Shown in pieces: positions 1-8,228 of a DNA stretch of 64,000 nt. Source of the DNA: Bacteroidota bacterium (GTDB lineage: Bacteria > Bacteroidota > Bacteroidia > Bacteroidales > F082). The DNA lies in the NCBI GenBank assembly GCA_018830105.1, contig JAHJTC010000023.1, positions 62,001 to 126,000 on the forward strand, given 5' to 3'. The notes under the pieces are model-generated. The model was not told the origin of the DNA. It searched no databases and saw nothing but the letters and a program-made list of their open reading frames with translations. Both the position numbers and the translations under genes were made by a program. Each line of letters opens with the position of its first letter. Position 1 is the first letter of the stretch.

Positions 1-753
1 CGCAATAAGTAAGTAGTTGTGGATTTTTTTTACGTCAAACACATTCCAGTTTGTAAAATAATCCTGAATAATTTCGAAGGAAGCAATCCCTTCATCATCT
101 GTAAAAAGAACTTTTTTCCAGCCTTTTTGCGACACAAGCGTCATTTTCACGCCTTCGGCAGGTTTCCCATCATACAATGCACGAAAAGTGACAAACTCGC
201 CTGAAGTAACAAAGTAATGCAGGTCGTCAGCTTTAGTTCGTTCTCTTACAATCTGCATAGGAATAGCATCCGCAAAAGTTTTATAAGGGATGTACTTCAG
301 CTCTTTGGCATGTCCGTTTCTGCAGCTATGATTTAATATTTCGCGGGAAGCACAAGCTATCAGCAAAGTATCGTTATGAACCTTTTCGGTCAGGTAGAAC
401 AGGTTGTAGAACCCTTCATCGGTATTGTTGAAAACAAAAGCTGAAGAATAATGATCAGCTATTGTTTCAACAGCAACCTTTTGTTTCTGCGGATCGAAAA
501 GTAATAATACGGCCGAGCTATCAGCCTGGCTGAAAAGCGATTCCTCGACAGAGGAACCGCTTCTGAGCCATTGAATCACTTTTGTGCTTCCTCTTTTTCC
601 TCTCAAAGTGCTTAATTTATGCATACCAGTAAGCGCAACCTTTGAGGAGCTTTCTTTTGGTGCACTATTTGATATCCAAATTTGAGCTCCCGTCTGAAGC
701 GAAAACATCATCAGGATACAAAATGCAAGTACCGCACGTAGTAAGAGTTTCAT
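1..753 (-). CDS. Secreted protein with a DUF4198-like domain, partial (3' end outside window)
   Basis: An open frame of 251 codons runs from the ATG at 753 to the window edge without a stop. The N-terminus is a Sec signal peptide ending near Gly-Ala-Gln (about residues 1-24). Residues ~180-240 contain a 'YDGKPAEGVKMTLVSQKG' stretch followed by 'TDDEGIASF', which is the pattern of Ig-like carboxypeptidase-regulatory or DUF4198 domains found in metal-uptake accessory proteins. It starts 9 bases after the stop of the upstream TonB receptor and so is probably the next gene of the nos operon. The domain call rests on the motif only. A metal-delivery role is inferred from the neighbours. Confidence 0.75.
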   Translation of the reverse strand, partial: MKLLLRAVLAFCILMMFSLQTGAQIWISNSAPKESSSKVALTGMHKLSTLRGKRGSTKVIQWLRSGSSVEESLFSQADSSAVLLLFDPQKQKVAVETIADHYSSAFVFNNTDEGFYNLFYLTEKVHNDTLLIACASREILNHSCRNGHAKELKYIPYKTFADAIPMQIVRERTKADDLHYFVTSGEFVTFRALYDGKPAEGVKMTLVSQKGWKKVLFTDDEGIASFEIIQDYFTNWNVFDVKKIHNYLLIA

Positions 754-762
754 AGTTAAACT

Positions 763-3033
763 TTAAAAACGATACCCTAACGAAAGGGTGTAATTTGTCG
801 GCCAACCAGCATAATACATTTTCTCCCAGCTTGTTCTATGGGTTTGGGGATTATAAGATTCTGAGGCATAAGCCCAGGTGGCGTAGTTAACATTTGTCAG
901 ATTTTCGACCCCAAAACCAAGATTCCAGCCTTTGCGCTGATACTGCAGTTTTGCGTTAAGCAAGGCGTATCCCTCATACTCGTTTACGTTGTCGTTGTCC
1001 ATAAAATATTTGCCAACGTAAACATAATCCATCGAAGCAGTTACCCCAAAGTTGAAAGTATAGCTAACGCCGGCATTAGCCTTATTGTGAGGAGTTTTAG
1101 ATAGCTGATTTCCGGTATAATCTGTATAGTCGATAAATTTGGCGTCGAGATAGGAATAGCTAATAAAAGCGCGCCATTGGCTGTTAATCCGATATTTACC
1201 GGCCACTTCAATCCCCTGATGACGTGTTTTTCCAATATTTTTATAAACAGGAGTCCGCATGCTTATCAGGGTGTCTATTTCTGTTGCAATCTGATCGTTG
1301 AAATCCATGACAAACAAACTAAGCTGGTAACTGAATTTTGAAGCGATTTCGCCACGCACGCCAATCTCATAATTTGTGAGGTACTCAGGCTTCAGATCTG
1401 AATTGGCCAATCCACTGTAGCTGCTTCCAATAAATAACTGGGTAATTAAAGGTGGATTAAATCCTTTAGAAACATTCCCAAAAACAGTAAGCGTTTTTGT
1501 TGGATTAAAAGCCAATCCAAGTTTGGGGCTGATTGCAGTAATATCTTTACTTTCCGAAGTATTGTCGTCTCCGGTATTAAATTGATCTTTCCAATCGTAT
1601 GAAACCTGATCGAAACGCAGACCCAGTGTGAGGCTTAGATTATCGAGCAGCATCAACTCATTTTCTGCGTACAAGCCAAACATTTGGTACATGCTTTCGC
1701 CTTTATCGTTCATTTCACCGATTTCACCAGTGTCCTCATCGCGAAAGAATTCTTCGTTTGTGCCTGTTTCGTTGTCAAAGCTGCTGCCAACAACCACTAC
1801 ATTGGGTTTTCCAAAAAGTGTGTAAGCGTGCTTTAACCTGGCTTCACCACCCAAAAGATTAATGAAATCTTCGGACCAACGGGTATCAAGATAATGGCCT
1901 TTATCGTGTCTTCCTCTGTTATATGCATTAACCTGGAAATCAGTTGATGCATTGAATGATTTATTGTAGATCAAATTGATACGGTGAAGATTTTTATCGC
2001 TTCCCGTAAAATTATTCGTAGAAAGCCTTGAACGGTCTGCAAAAAGCGTACTATCAAGGGGACCGGCACTTTCGCCTGAAGTTTGGATATAATCAGCTGT
2101 AAAGGAAAGCTTCCCTGCCGCATGAAAATTATTTGAAACTTTCACACCAAATCTTCCCGAACTATAAGTGCTTCTGTCCTGATAGCCTTTCGAATAATAA
2201 TAACCACCTTTGAACATGTATTTTAGATCATCTGTCCCCCCATTAATATTACCAGCTATTTTTTGCGTGTTATAAGATCCAATACTGCCTCTGAAGCCAC
2301 CATGAAAGCCCTTTTTTGGTTCTGCCTCTTTGATGTTGATCACACCTGTGATGCCATTTGGTCCATACATTGCAGAAACAGGCCCTTTTAACACTTCAAT
2401 GCTTTCAGCATTCTCCATATCAATTCCTTCAAATGAGGTTCTTCCATCGGCTTCATTCACAGGCACACCATCAACAAGCACCAGAATACCCCTTGTTACG
2501 TGCGTATGCAAACCAATCCCCCTGAATGATACAACATTTGCTTCACCATGATGCCGATCTTCGGTAAAAACACCAGGAACTGTGGTAAGCGATTCCTCAA
2601 TATTCCTGCGCTCGGTTTCATCAATCACGCTTTTGGGAATAAGATAAACCGGCGATCCTATTTTATTAATAGTTGTTGAAAGTTTTGTCGCCGAAATCGT
2701 TATTTCATTAAAAGTTACGGGTGTGATTTCGATTTCAAATGTTATGTTAGTGGTTTTACCAGAAGTAATACTGATAGTTTTACTAATAGCGGAGTATCCA
2801 AGTGCTTTTATTTCCAATGTGTAACTGCCTGTAGGAATGTCAGCAATGTCAAAGGAACCGTCGTCAAATGTAACTGCACCCCTATGAATCTCTTTAACAA
2901 GTATTTGCGCATCTCTTATGGCTTGACCGGTTTCGGCATCTACTACCTTTCCTTTTAATGAGCCATTATTTTGTGCGAATGAACCCAAAGAAAGCGCTAG
3001 CAGAATTATCAGGCTTAAAAATATTTTTTTCAT
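763..3033 (-). CDS. TonB-dependent receptor with carboxypeptidase-like N-terminal domain
   Basis: A 756-residue outer-membrane receptor. In order: signal peptide (1-21), CarboxypepD_reg-like domain (~24-105, 'LKGKVVDAETGQAI'), plug domain (~110-235, with 'VLVDGVPVN' and 'IEVLKGPVSAMYGPNGITG'), then a 22-stranded-type barrel ending in the C-terminal aromatic Tyr-Arg-Phe expected for outer-membrane insertion. The plug has a His-rich stretch ('EDRHHGEANVVSFRGIGLHT') that may suit a metal complex. It begins 4 bases after the stop of the other receptor, so the two are cotranscribed. Family membership is secure. The substrate is unknown, and copper or another metal complex is inferred from the nos context. 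Confidence 0.9.
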   Translation of the reverse strand: MKKIFLSLIILLALSLGSFAQNNGSLKGKVVDAETGQAIRDAQILVKEIHRGAVTFDDGSFDIADIPTGSYTLEIKALGYSAISKTISITSGKTTNITFEIEITPVTFNEITISATKLSTTINKIGSPVYLIPKSVIDETERRNIEESLTTVPGVFTEDRHHGEANVVSFRGIGLHTHVTRGILVLVDGVPVNEADGRTSFEGIDMENAESIEVLKGPVSAMYGPNGITGVINIKEAEPKKGFHGGFRGSIGSYNTQKIAGNINGGTDDLKYMFKGGYYYSKGYQDRSTYSSGRFGVKVSNNFHAAGKLSFTADYIQTSGESAGPLDSTLFADRSRLSTNNFTGSDKNLHRINLIYNKSFNASTDFQVNAYNRGRHDKGHYLDTRWSEDFINLLGGEARLKHAYTLFGKPNVVVVGSSFDNETGTNEEFFRDEDTGEIGEMNDKGESMYQMFGLYAENELMLLDNLSLTLGLRFDQVSYDWKDQFNTGDDNTSESKDITAISPKLGLAFNPTKTLTVFGNVSKGFNPPLITQLFIGSSYSGLANSDLKPEYLTNYEIGVRGEIASKFSYQLSLFVMDFNDQIATEIDTLISMRTPVYKNIGKTRHQGIEVAGKYRINSQWRAFISYSYLDAKFIDYTDYTGNQLSKTPHNKANAGVSYTFNFGVTASMDYVYVGKYFMDNDNVNEYEGYALLNAKLQYQRKGWNLGFGVENLTNVNYATWAYASESYNPQTHRTSWEKMYYAGWPTNYTLSLGYRF

Positions 3034-3037
3034 GACT

Positions 3038-5113
3038 TTAGAATTTATATTTTAAACCAATATTAAAACTGCGTCCCGGCTCAAAAAACAAGCTTTGGAT
3101 ATCCATTCCCTTGTAGGCACGACTGAGATGTTCTACATAATTTTTGTTGAAGATATTCTTCACGCTTGCCATAATCTCCAGGGATCCAAAAGCAGTGTAA
3201 TCGGCATAAAAATCAAAAACAGCAAAGCCGGGCGTTTGAGATTCGTTAAAAGAGGCAGCTACCCTATCCTGCTCATCAACAATACGTCCGTGAATTTCAG
3301 CATTAAATAGGTTGGAGCGATAGGCCAGGGCAGTTTGAAAAGTTAATGGCGTAATTTCTGCCAAAGGCTCATCCCAGCTTATATTCTGCCCATAAGTGTA
3401 TGAAGCAGACAGCTTATAATGCCAATAGCCGGCAAATTTCCAGTCGAATCCTGCCTCAAATCCGGTCAGGAAAACTTCATCAGCATTTCTGAATTGTTTG
3501 GTGAATTTTGGATCCTGACAAGCCATATAAAGCCTTGGAATTGTAGTATCAACAGCTGCTGTGATATAATCCTGCACATAGGAATAGAAAACATCCGTAA
3601 ATAGGGTCATTCCTTTGATGTTCTTCTCCACGCGGGCATCAATTTCATAATTCACCTCCGATTTCAGGCTTGGATTACCAAGGTACTCATAAGCATCCAT
3701 TCCTACACTCAGGTGATTGATAAACAACTCCGTAAGATCAGGAGAACGTGTTGATCGGGCAGCGGCCAGAAACAGATTGTAGCCTTTTGGCAAAAACCAG
3801 GTGAGTGAGGTGGTTGCTGAAATATCAAAACGATCATCGGGCTGAATGTCATTGTTGTATTGCTCCAGAAAACCAGCTGCAGGATCATTGATGCTGTAGG
3901 AGATATAATCTGATCGCAGACCCAGCGTCCAGACAAGGTTTTCATTGATATCGCGTTTATTTTCGAGGAATAATCCCAAATCGTCATGATTGGAATCCTG
4001 CCAGGTTTTGTCGAAGAAAGGCTTTGCAGGATCAAACTCCTGTCCTGTACACGCGTTCTTAAATACCAGTCGGTCGCGATGGCCGTCTTTACCAATGTGC
4101 TTATAATCAAGACCCGCATACAAGAGATTATTCTCAGAAGTTTGCAGTCCTACTTCAGTGCGCCCCCCTATTACCTGGGCGTTAACGGGCGAAACAGCAT
4201 GCACCATCTTATAGGCCGGCCTGCGGGTATTGCTCATCTCATGATCCACATAACTTCCATAAGCTTTGATTTTAAACGATTTCAGCAAAGGACTGATATT
4301 TGTATAGGCGTAATCCATTGAAAGAATACTGCTATTGTCTTTGTCGGCATCCATTGGCAAACCTGCATAAAGCACATCCTTGGCCATACTCTGGCGCCAG
4401 GTGAGCTGAAATCTTTGATTTTGCGCAAACTGAACGCCCATTTTCATGGCATAGCCAAAGCGCGAAAAGGAAGAAGCAATCTCCTGTCCCGAGCCACTTT
4501 CGTAGTTGCCATAGTCCTTGTAGCCCGCATTGAGCGAAAAGTCGAACTTATTTAAAACAGTCTGAACAAACAGATTGCTGTAATAATTTCCGCCATTGGA
4601 TTGATATCCTGCCTCAACGCTTCCAGCAACTTTCTGATCTATTGAGCGATCGGGTTTGCGATTTACAATATTGATGATGCCGCCCAGTGAGGCACCATAT
4701 CGAACGCTGAAAGGGCCTTTGATGACTTCTATTTTTTCTATTTCCTCCGGGGCGACCTGTGCAATGGTGGGATCCATGCGATTTGGGCAAGCATTTGTAC
4801 TGTGTACGCCTCCGTCAATCAACACATTGAGCTGGCTGTATTTAAAACCCCTCAATACAGGTTCCATCCCGTAATTGCCGCGCTTTTCAACGCCAAATCC
4901 AGCCTGATTGATAAACATCGCGCCACCATCGTGCGGATTTTCGATTTGTATAGTTCGGCCTTCAATATTTGATTTATTTAAGTTAAGCGGGCTCTTGGCA
5001 GTGATTAGTATTTCTTCCAAAACCAGTGTATCTGATTGTGCAAGAGTAACGGTTGCCATGGCCAATAAGGCTGCCAGAAATATTATTTTTGATACAATAT
5101 TCAATGTTTTCAT
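3038..5113 (-). CDS. TonB-dependent receptor, probable copper (NosA/OprC-like) receptor
   Basis: A 691-residue receptor from the chosen start. An upstream in-frame ATG at 5155 exists, but it lies in a perfect 7-bp inverted repeat (5139-5157), and the signal peptide (MKTLNIVSKIIFLAALLAMA...LAQ) begins at 5113. There is a plug domain with 'VLIDGGVHSTNACPNRMDPT' and 'IEVIKGPFSVRYGASLGG', then a barrel ending in Tyr-Lys-Phe. The Cys/Met-containing NRMDP loop is, as I recall, a feature of the NosA/OprC copper receptors that supply copper for N2O reductase. Its place in the nos operon supports this. An alternative is a receptor for another metal chelate. The TonB family is certain; copper specificity is an inference. 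Confidence 0.85.
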   Translation of the reverse strand: MKTLNIVSKIIFLAALLAMATVTLAQSDTLVLEEILITAKSPLNLNKSNIEGRTIQIENPHDGGAMFINQAGFGVEKRGNYGMEPVLRGFKYSQLNVLIDGGVHSTNACPNRMDPTIAQVAPEEIEKIEVIKGPFSVRYGASLGGIINIVNRKPDRSIDQKVAGSVEAGYQSNGGNYYSNLFVQTVLNKFDFSLNAGYKDYGNYESGSGQEIASSFSRFGYAMKMGVQFAQNQRFQLTWRQSMAKDVLYAGLPMDADKDNSSILSMDYAYTNISPLLKSFKIKAYGSYVDHEMSNTRRPAYKMVHAVSPVNAQVIGGRTEVGLQTSENNLLYAGLDYKHIGKDGHRDRLVFKNACTGQEFDPAKPFFDKTWQDSNHDDLGLFLENKRDINENLVWTLGLRSDYISYSINDPAAGFLEQYNNDIQPDDRFDISATTSLTWFLPKGYNLFLAAARSTRSPDLTELFINHLSVGMDAYEYLGNPSLKSEVNYEIDARVEKNIKGMTLFTDVFYSYVQDYITAAVDTTIPRLYMACQDPKFTKQFRNADEVFLTGFEAGFDWKFAGYWHYKLSASYTYGQNISWDEPLAEITPLTFQTALAYRSNLFNAEIHGRIVDEQDRVAASFNESQTPGFAVFDFYADYTAFGSLEIMASVKNIFNKNYVEHLSRAYKGMDIQSLFFEPGRSFNIGLKYKF

Positions 5114-5210
5114 AAACACACTTTTTACATTATTACTGATATGCTGCATTAGCATATTTTGGCACTAACAGCATTCGGGTTAGATCAATCAAACCCAAAT
5201 GCCTGTTTGT

Positions 5211-5609
5211 TTAGCAAAAAGTGATTCGGGGAGGAGGAGAAAGCACCCTGCTGATTCCACAGCGCGGATTTTTGGTATAAGCAGTAAAGTTGTTGACTGA
5301 CTTACAATTCAACAATTTATTAAATTCTTCAGCAAAAGGCAGGTAAACTAGACCTGTATGACTGACTGTCGTTTCTGGAATTTTGTTTTGTTGTTTGGCA
5401 TCTGCTGATTCTTTGGAACGATCAATCAAGGCTTTTAAATAGGTAATATCGCCGGTTAATGGAGACTTACTGTCGTTGTTAAAAGAAATTTCGTTTGAAG
5501 TTTGTTGCTGCGATAGCAAGGCGATGTATTGCCATACCTGCACTTCCGGCAAAAGAATAAATGCCAGATGTAATAAGCAAAGTAAAGCAGCAATCGCAGG
5601 GCGTTTCAT
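5211..5609 (-). CDS. Small secreted or membrane-anchored protein of unknown function in the nos operon
   Basis: A 132-residue protein whose ATG overlaps the nosD stop by 4 bases (ATGA), indicating translational coupling. It has an N-terminal hydrophobic segment (~5-22) acting as signal peptide or anchor, then a polar region with no recognised domain. The C-terminal third has three cysteines (in 'LLNCKSV', 'NPRCGIS' and the last residue) and ends in a Pro/Arg-rich tail. I do not recognise the family. Its position between nosD and a probable copper receptor suggests a periplasmic accessory role. This is inference only. Confidence 0.6.
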   Translation of the reverse strand: MKRPAIAALLCLLHLAFILLPEVQVWQYIALLSQQQTSNEISFNNDSKSPLTGDITYLKALIDRSKESADAKQQNKIPETTVSHTGLVYLPFAEEFNKLLNCKSVNNFTAYTKNPRCGISRVLSPPPRITFC

Positions 5610-6919
5610 AATTTCTCGTTAAGTTTTTCATCCAATTCTTCATTCCATTGAAAAATTGGGGTTTTATCTCTCAACACAAGCTTGGGCTCCGAAAACGGCG
5701 CCAAACGTTCCAGAAAATCAAGCACTAACAATAAGGGTGAGCCGTAAAAAAACTTCAGGTCTCTATCAAAAGTCCATAAATGTTCCACATAGGCAAACAA
5801 GGTATAAGGTGTGTCACCCTCATTGTCGCCGTCTTTATCAAACCCCTGGTAATCATCAAAATAATTATTCTGCCAGCGATTCATATTGGCGGTTTTACCT
5901 TCGGCTTCCACCTGCACCAAGTTGTTATGAAAATAATTAAACTTGTACAAATTGCCTTCCTGATTGGTATGAAATTTTATTCCGGTACCACAAAAAGCGA
6001 TTTCATTATACATAACCGTATTGATTTTTTCGGGCACAAAAGGTGAAACATCCACATGAATGCCTTCGGCAGAATAAATAAAGCGATTGTGTAAAATCTG
6101 ATTGGAAGATGTTTCTTTCATGCCCAGGCACATGCCACTAATTCCATTTGAATGCATGATGGTATTTCCGGTCATTACGGTTTCCTCACTGTACATCAGG
6201 AAAACCCCTACCGAGTTTTCGTAAAAATAATTGTCTTTGATACGGTTGTTGTGTGCATACATAAAATGAATGCTGTAGCGGTTGCCAACGCCTTTATTGG
6301 CTTCAAAGGTGTTTTCAGAAGAATACCATACAACCATATCGCGCACATCATACCAGTAGTTTCCTTTGATCAGGTTGTTCTTTGAATACCACAAGCGTAT
6401 AGCATCGCCTTTGAGTGCCATACCGCGCCTTGACAGGGAGGTGATTTCGTTTTTACTAATTCGGTTATTATCAGCCTGAAATATATCGATTCCGAAAAGA
6501 CATTCTTCAATTATACAATTCTCAACCACATTGTAATTACCGGTAATCTTTACTCCGCAGTCAATTTTATCGTGCGAGCCTCCTGATTCAACAAGGTGTA
6601 ATCCGGTAAGTTTAACTGTATTGGCTTCGATATAAATTATGGATTCTTTGCCAAGGCCCGAAATCGTAACCTGCCCGCCCCCATCCAGGGTTATTGCATC
6701 TTTTTTTATTACAGCAGGGCCTGTATAATAGCCTGGTTCGAGTTTGACGTATTTTCCTGGTGGTGCCTGATCAATTACTTTCTGCAGCGGAATTGGATTG
6801 GTACGATCAGCAAATCCGACGACAGCAATATCAGGACCATAATGCCCCTCTTCCTGCGACTTCAGGCTTATGCTGAGCAGTAAACAAACCAGTATAATAA
6901 AAATATTTAAGTTTTTCAT
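5606..6919 (-). CDS. nosD: NosD-type periplasmic copper-site maturation protein
   Basis: A 437-residue protein: signal peptide (1-21) followed by a right-handed parallel beta-helix of many Asn-rich turns ('NNRISKNEI', 'NNLIKGNYW', 'NNRIKDNYF') typical of the NosD/CASH family. The C-terminal 'NRWQNNYFDDYQGFDKDGDN' block is the characteristic end of NosD. NosD acts in the periplasm with the NosFY ABC transporter to load sulfide and copper at the CuZ centre of NosZ. Here it follows the membrane protein and precedes a small secreted gene. nosF and nosY are not within the window and may lie beyond the left edge or elsewhere. Confidence 0.93.
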   Translation of the reverse strand: MKNLNIFIILVCLLLSISLKSQEEGHYGPDIAVVGFADRTNPIPLQKVIDQAPPGKYVKLEPGYYTGPAVIKKDAITLDGGGQVTISGLGKESIIYIEANTVKLTGLHLVESGGSHDKIDCGVKITGNYNVVENCIIEECLFGIDIFQADNNRISKNEITSLSRRGMALKGDAIRLWYSKNNLIKGNYWYDVRDMVVWYSSENTFEANKGVGNRYSIHFMYAHNNRIKDNYFYENSVGVFLMYSEETVMTGNTIMHSNGISGMCLGMKETSSNQILHNRFIYSAEGIHVDVSPFVPEKINTVMYNEIAFCGTGIKFHTNQEGNLYKFNYFHNNLVQVEAEGKTANMNRWQNNYFDDYQGFDKDGDNEGDTPYTLFAYVEHLWTFDRDLKFFYGSPLLLVLDFLERLAPFSEPKLVLRDKTPIFQWNEELDEKLNEKL

Positions 6920-6973
6920 ATCACTATATAAGTGCCGGAGCTTTGTGTTCCGACACTTATTAATTAGAAATTA

Positions 6974-7747
6974 TCAGCGTAAGGATTTTCTCTTCAAGAG
7001 TATGGCTAATATCATAAAAACAAAGGCAGCCAATGCAATAAAAAAACCATAATAGGGATAGGATTCGGTGGTAAACTGAGCCACTTTTCCTTCGCCAAAA
7101 ACGGTTGGCATAAAAGGTTTTATGCCTGCAAAAGCACCGCCGCCATGTAATCCTAAATTATGTCCGTACCAATAAAGAAAATACATATACATGAACAAGA
7201 AATAAAAAGGTACCAGCGCAGGAATTAGTCCCGCAACCAGATTTAACTTTTTAGGTGTAAACATGAAATACAGGCCCACTAAAATGAAAAACACAAAAAT
7301 GTAAGGAGAATAGATCATCACCGTGTTGAGAAATTTCAAAGCAGTGGGAGTAACATTTACCTTCACTTTTTGACCTGTTTCAGGATCAAACACTTCATTC
7401 CCTTCTGCATCTTTTTCGGTATCATACACATAAAAACTGGGCTCATCCATGTCCTTAGGATTATTGCGTCCCTGAACGATAGGGTACATGCCGATATAAT
7501 GGTTGATTGCATTCATCTCCATAAGGCAGTCTGCACCTACATTGGTAGCGAGTTCTTCTCTTTCCTTCACGCCTTCGCAACCATTATATACACCATCAAA
7601 CTTGAAATTAATGCGAATTCCCTTAGGATACATAGATTTAGGGTATTGGATGCTCTGCAATGCAACACCCCAAATGGGCACAAAATACGTTGTGCCAACT
7701 AAAATTAATCCGATAATCGCAAAAATGATGTATGTTTTTGATTTCAT
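6974..7747 (-). CDS. Four-TM membrane protein of the nos cluster (NosB-like position)
   Basis: A 257-residue integral membrane protein with TM segments near residues 5-27, 140-160, 170-198 and 233-253. The large loop after TM1 (~28-138), probably periplasmic, contains a metal-ligand-rich patch: Cys57, Cys74, Met76, Met78, His83 and Met87 ('CLMEMNAINHYIGM'). Clade II nos clusters commonly carry a membrane gene (nosB) next to nosZ, and this gene sits in that place, after nosZ and a cytochrome and before nosD. I cannot confirm homology to NosB by eye. A copper-handling or quinol/electron-transfer accessory role is inferred from position and residues. Confidence 0.65.
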   Translation of the reverse strand: MKSKTYIIFAIIGLILVGTTYFVPIWGVALQSIQYPKSMYPKGIRINFKFDGVYNGCEGVKEREELATNVGADCLMEMNAINHYIGMYPIVQGRNNPKDMDEPSFYVYDTEKDAEGNEVFDPETGQKVKVNVTPTALKFLNTVMIYSPYIFVFFILVGLYFMFTPKKLNLVAGLIPALVPFYFLFMYMYFLYWYGHNLGLHGGGAFAGIKPFMPTVFGEGKVAQFTTESYPYYGFFIALAAFVFMILAILLKRKSLR

Positions 7748-7773
7748 AATAATAAATCTTGTTCTTAGAAAAA

Positions 7774-8142
7774 TTAGTTTGCAGGTTTCACGGCAGCTTT
7801 ATCCATCATAAAGCTTATGGCATCAAAAAGATCCTGCTCTGTGCAGTCCATGCATGTCCCTTTTTCGGGCATTACGCCATATTTTCCGGTGTAGCCTTTT
7901 ACAGCATGGTCCAATAAAGTTGTCATTCCTTTAGCAGCAATTTCTTCCCAACGGGCTTTGTCATCCAGCGCGGCAGCACCTGCAACACCTTTTAAATGAC
8001 AGGCAATGCAAGCTTTGTTGTAAATAGTTTCACCATTGGCCAAATCAGCTTGCCTTTCGCTGCTGCCTCCGCAACTGCTGAGCGTTCCAATCAGAAGCAA
8101 TCCTCCAATCAAGGTTAAGAGTCTTTTTTTCATCGTTTTCAA
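7774..8142 (-). CDS. Cytochrome c5-like lipoprotein, electron donor of the nos cluster
   Basis: A 122-residue monoheme cytochrome. The signal peptide ends in a lipobox (Leu-Ser-Ser-Cys24), so it should be a membrane-anchored lipoprotein. The heme motif is C45-I-A-C48-H49, the distal methionine is Met91 in 'YGVMPEKG', and the Cys97-x-x-Cys100 pair is the disulfide typical of cytochrome c5 proteins. It lies between the CuZ-chain gene and the membrane protein, all on the same strand with short gaps. It probably shuttles electrons from the respiratory chain to the NosZ pair. Class assignment is firm; the exact partner is inferred. Confidence 0.9.
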   Translation of the reverse strand: MKTMKKRLLTLIGGLLLIGTLSSCGGSSERQADLANGETIYNKACIACHLKGVAGAAALDDKARWEEIAAKGMTTLLDHAVKGYTGKYGVMPEKGTCMDCTEQDLFDAISFMMDKAAVKPAN

Positions 8143-8228
8143 ATAGGTTATAGATTAAATAATTACTGCCAAATTTAAGAAAATTATCCGGGAGATTGTA
8201 TGGTAATCTCCCGGATAATTTTAGTTAG

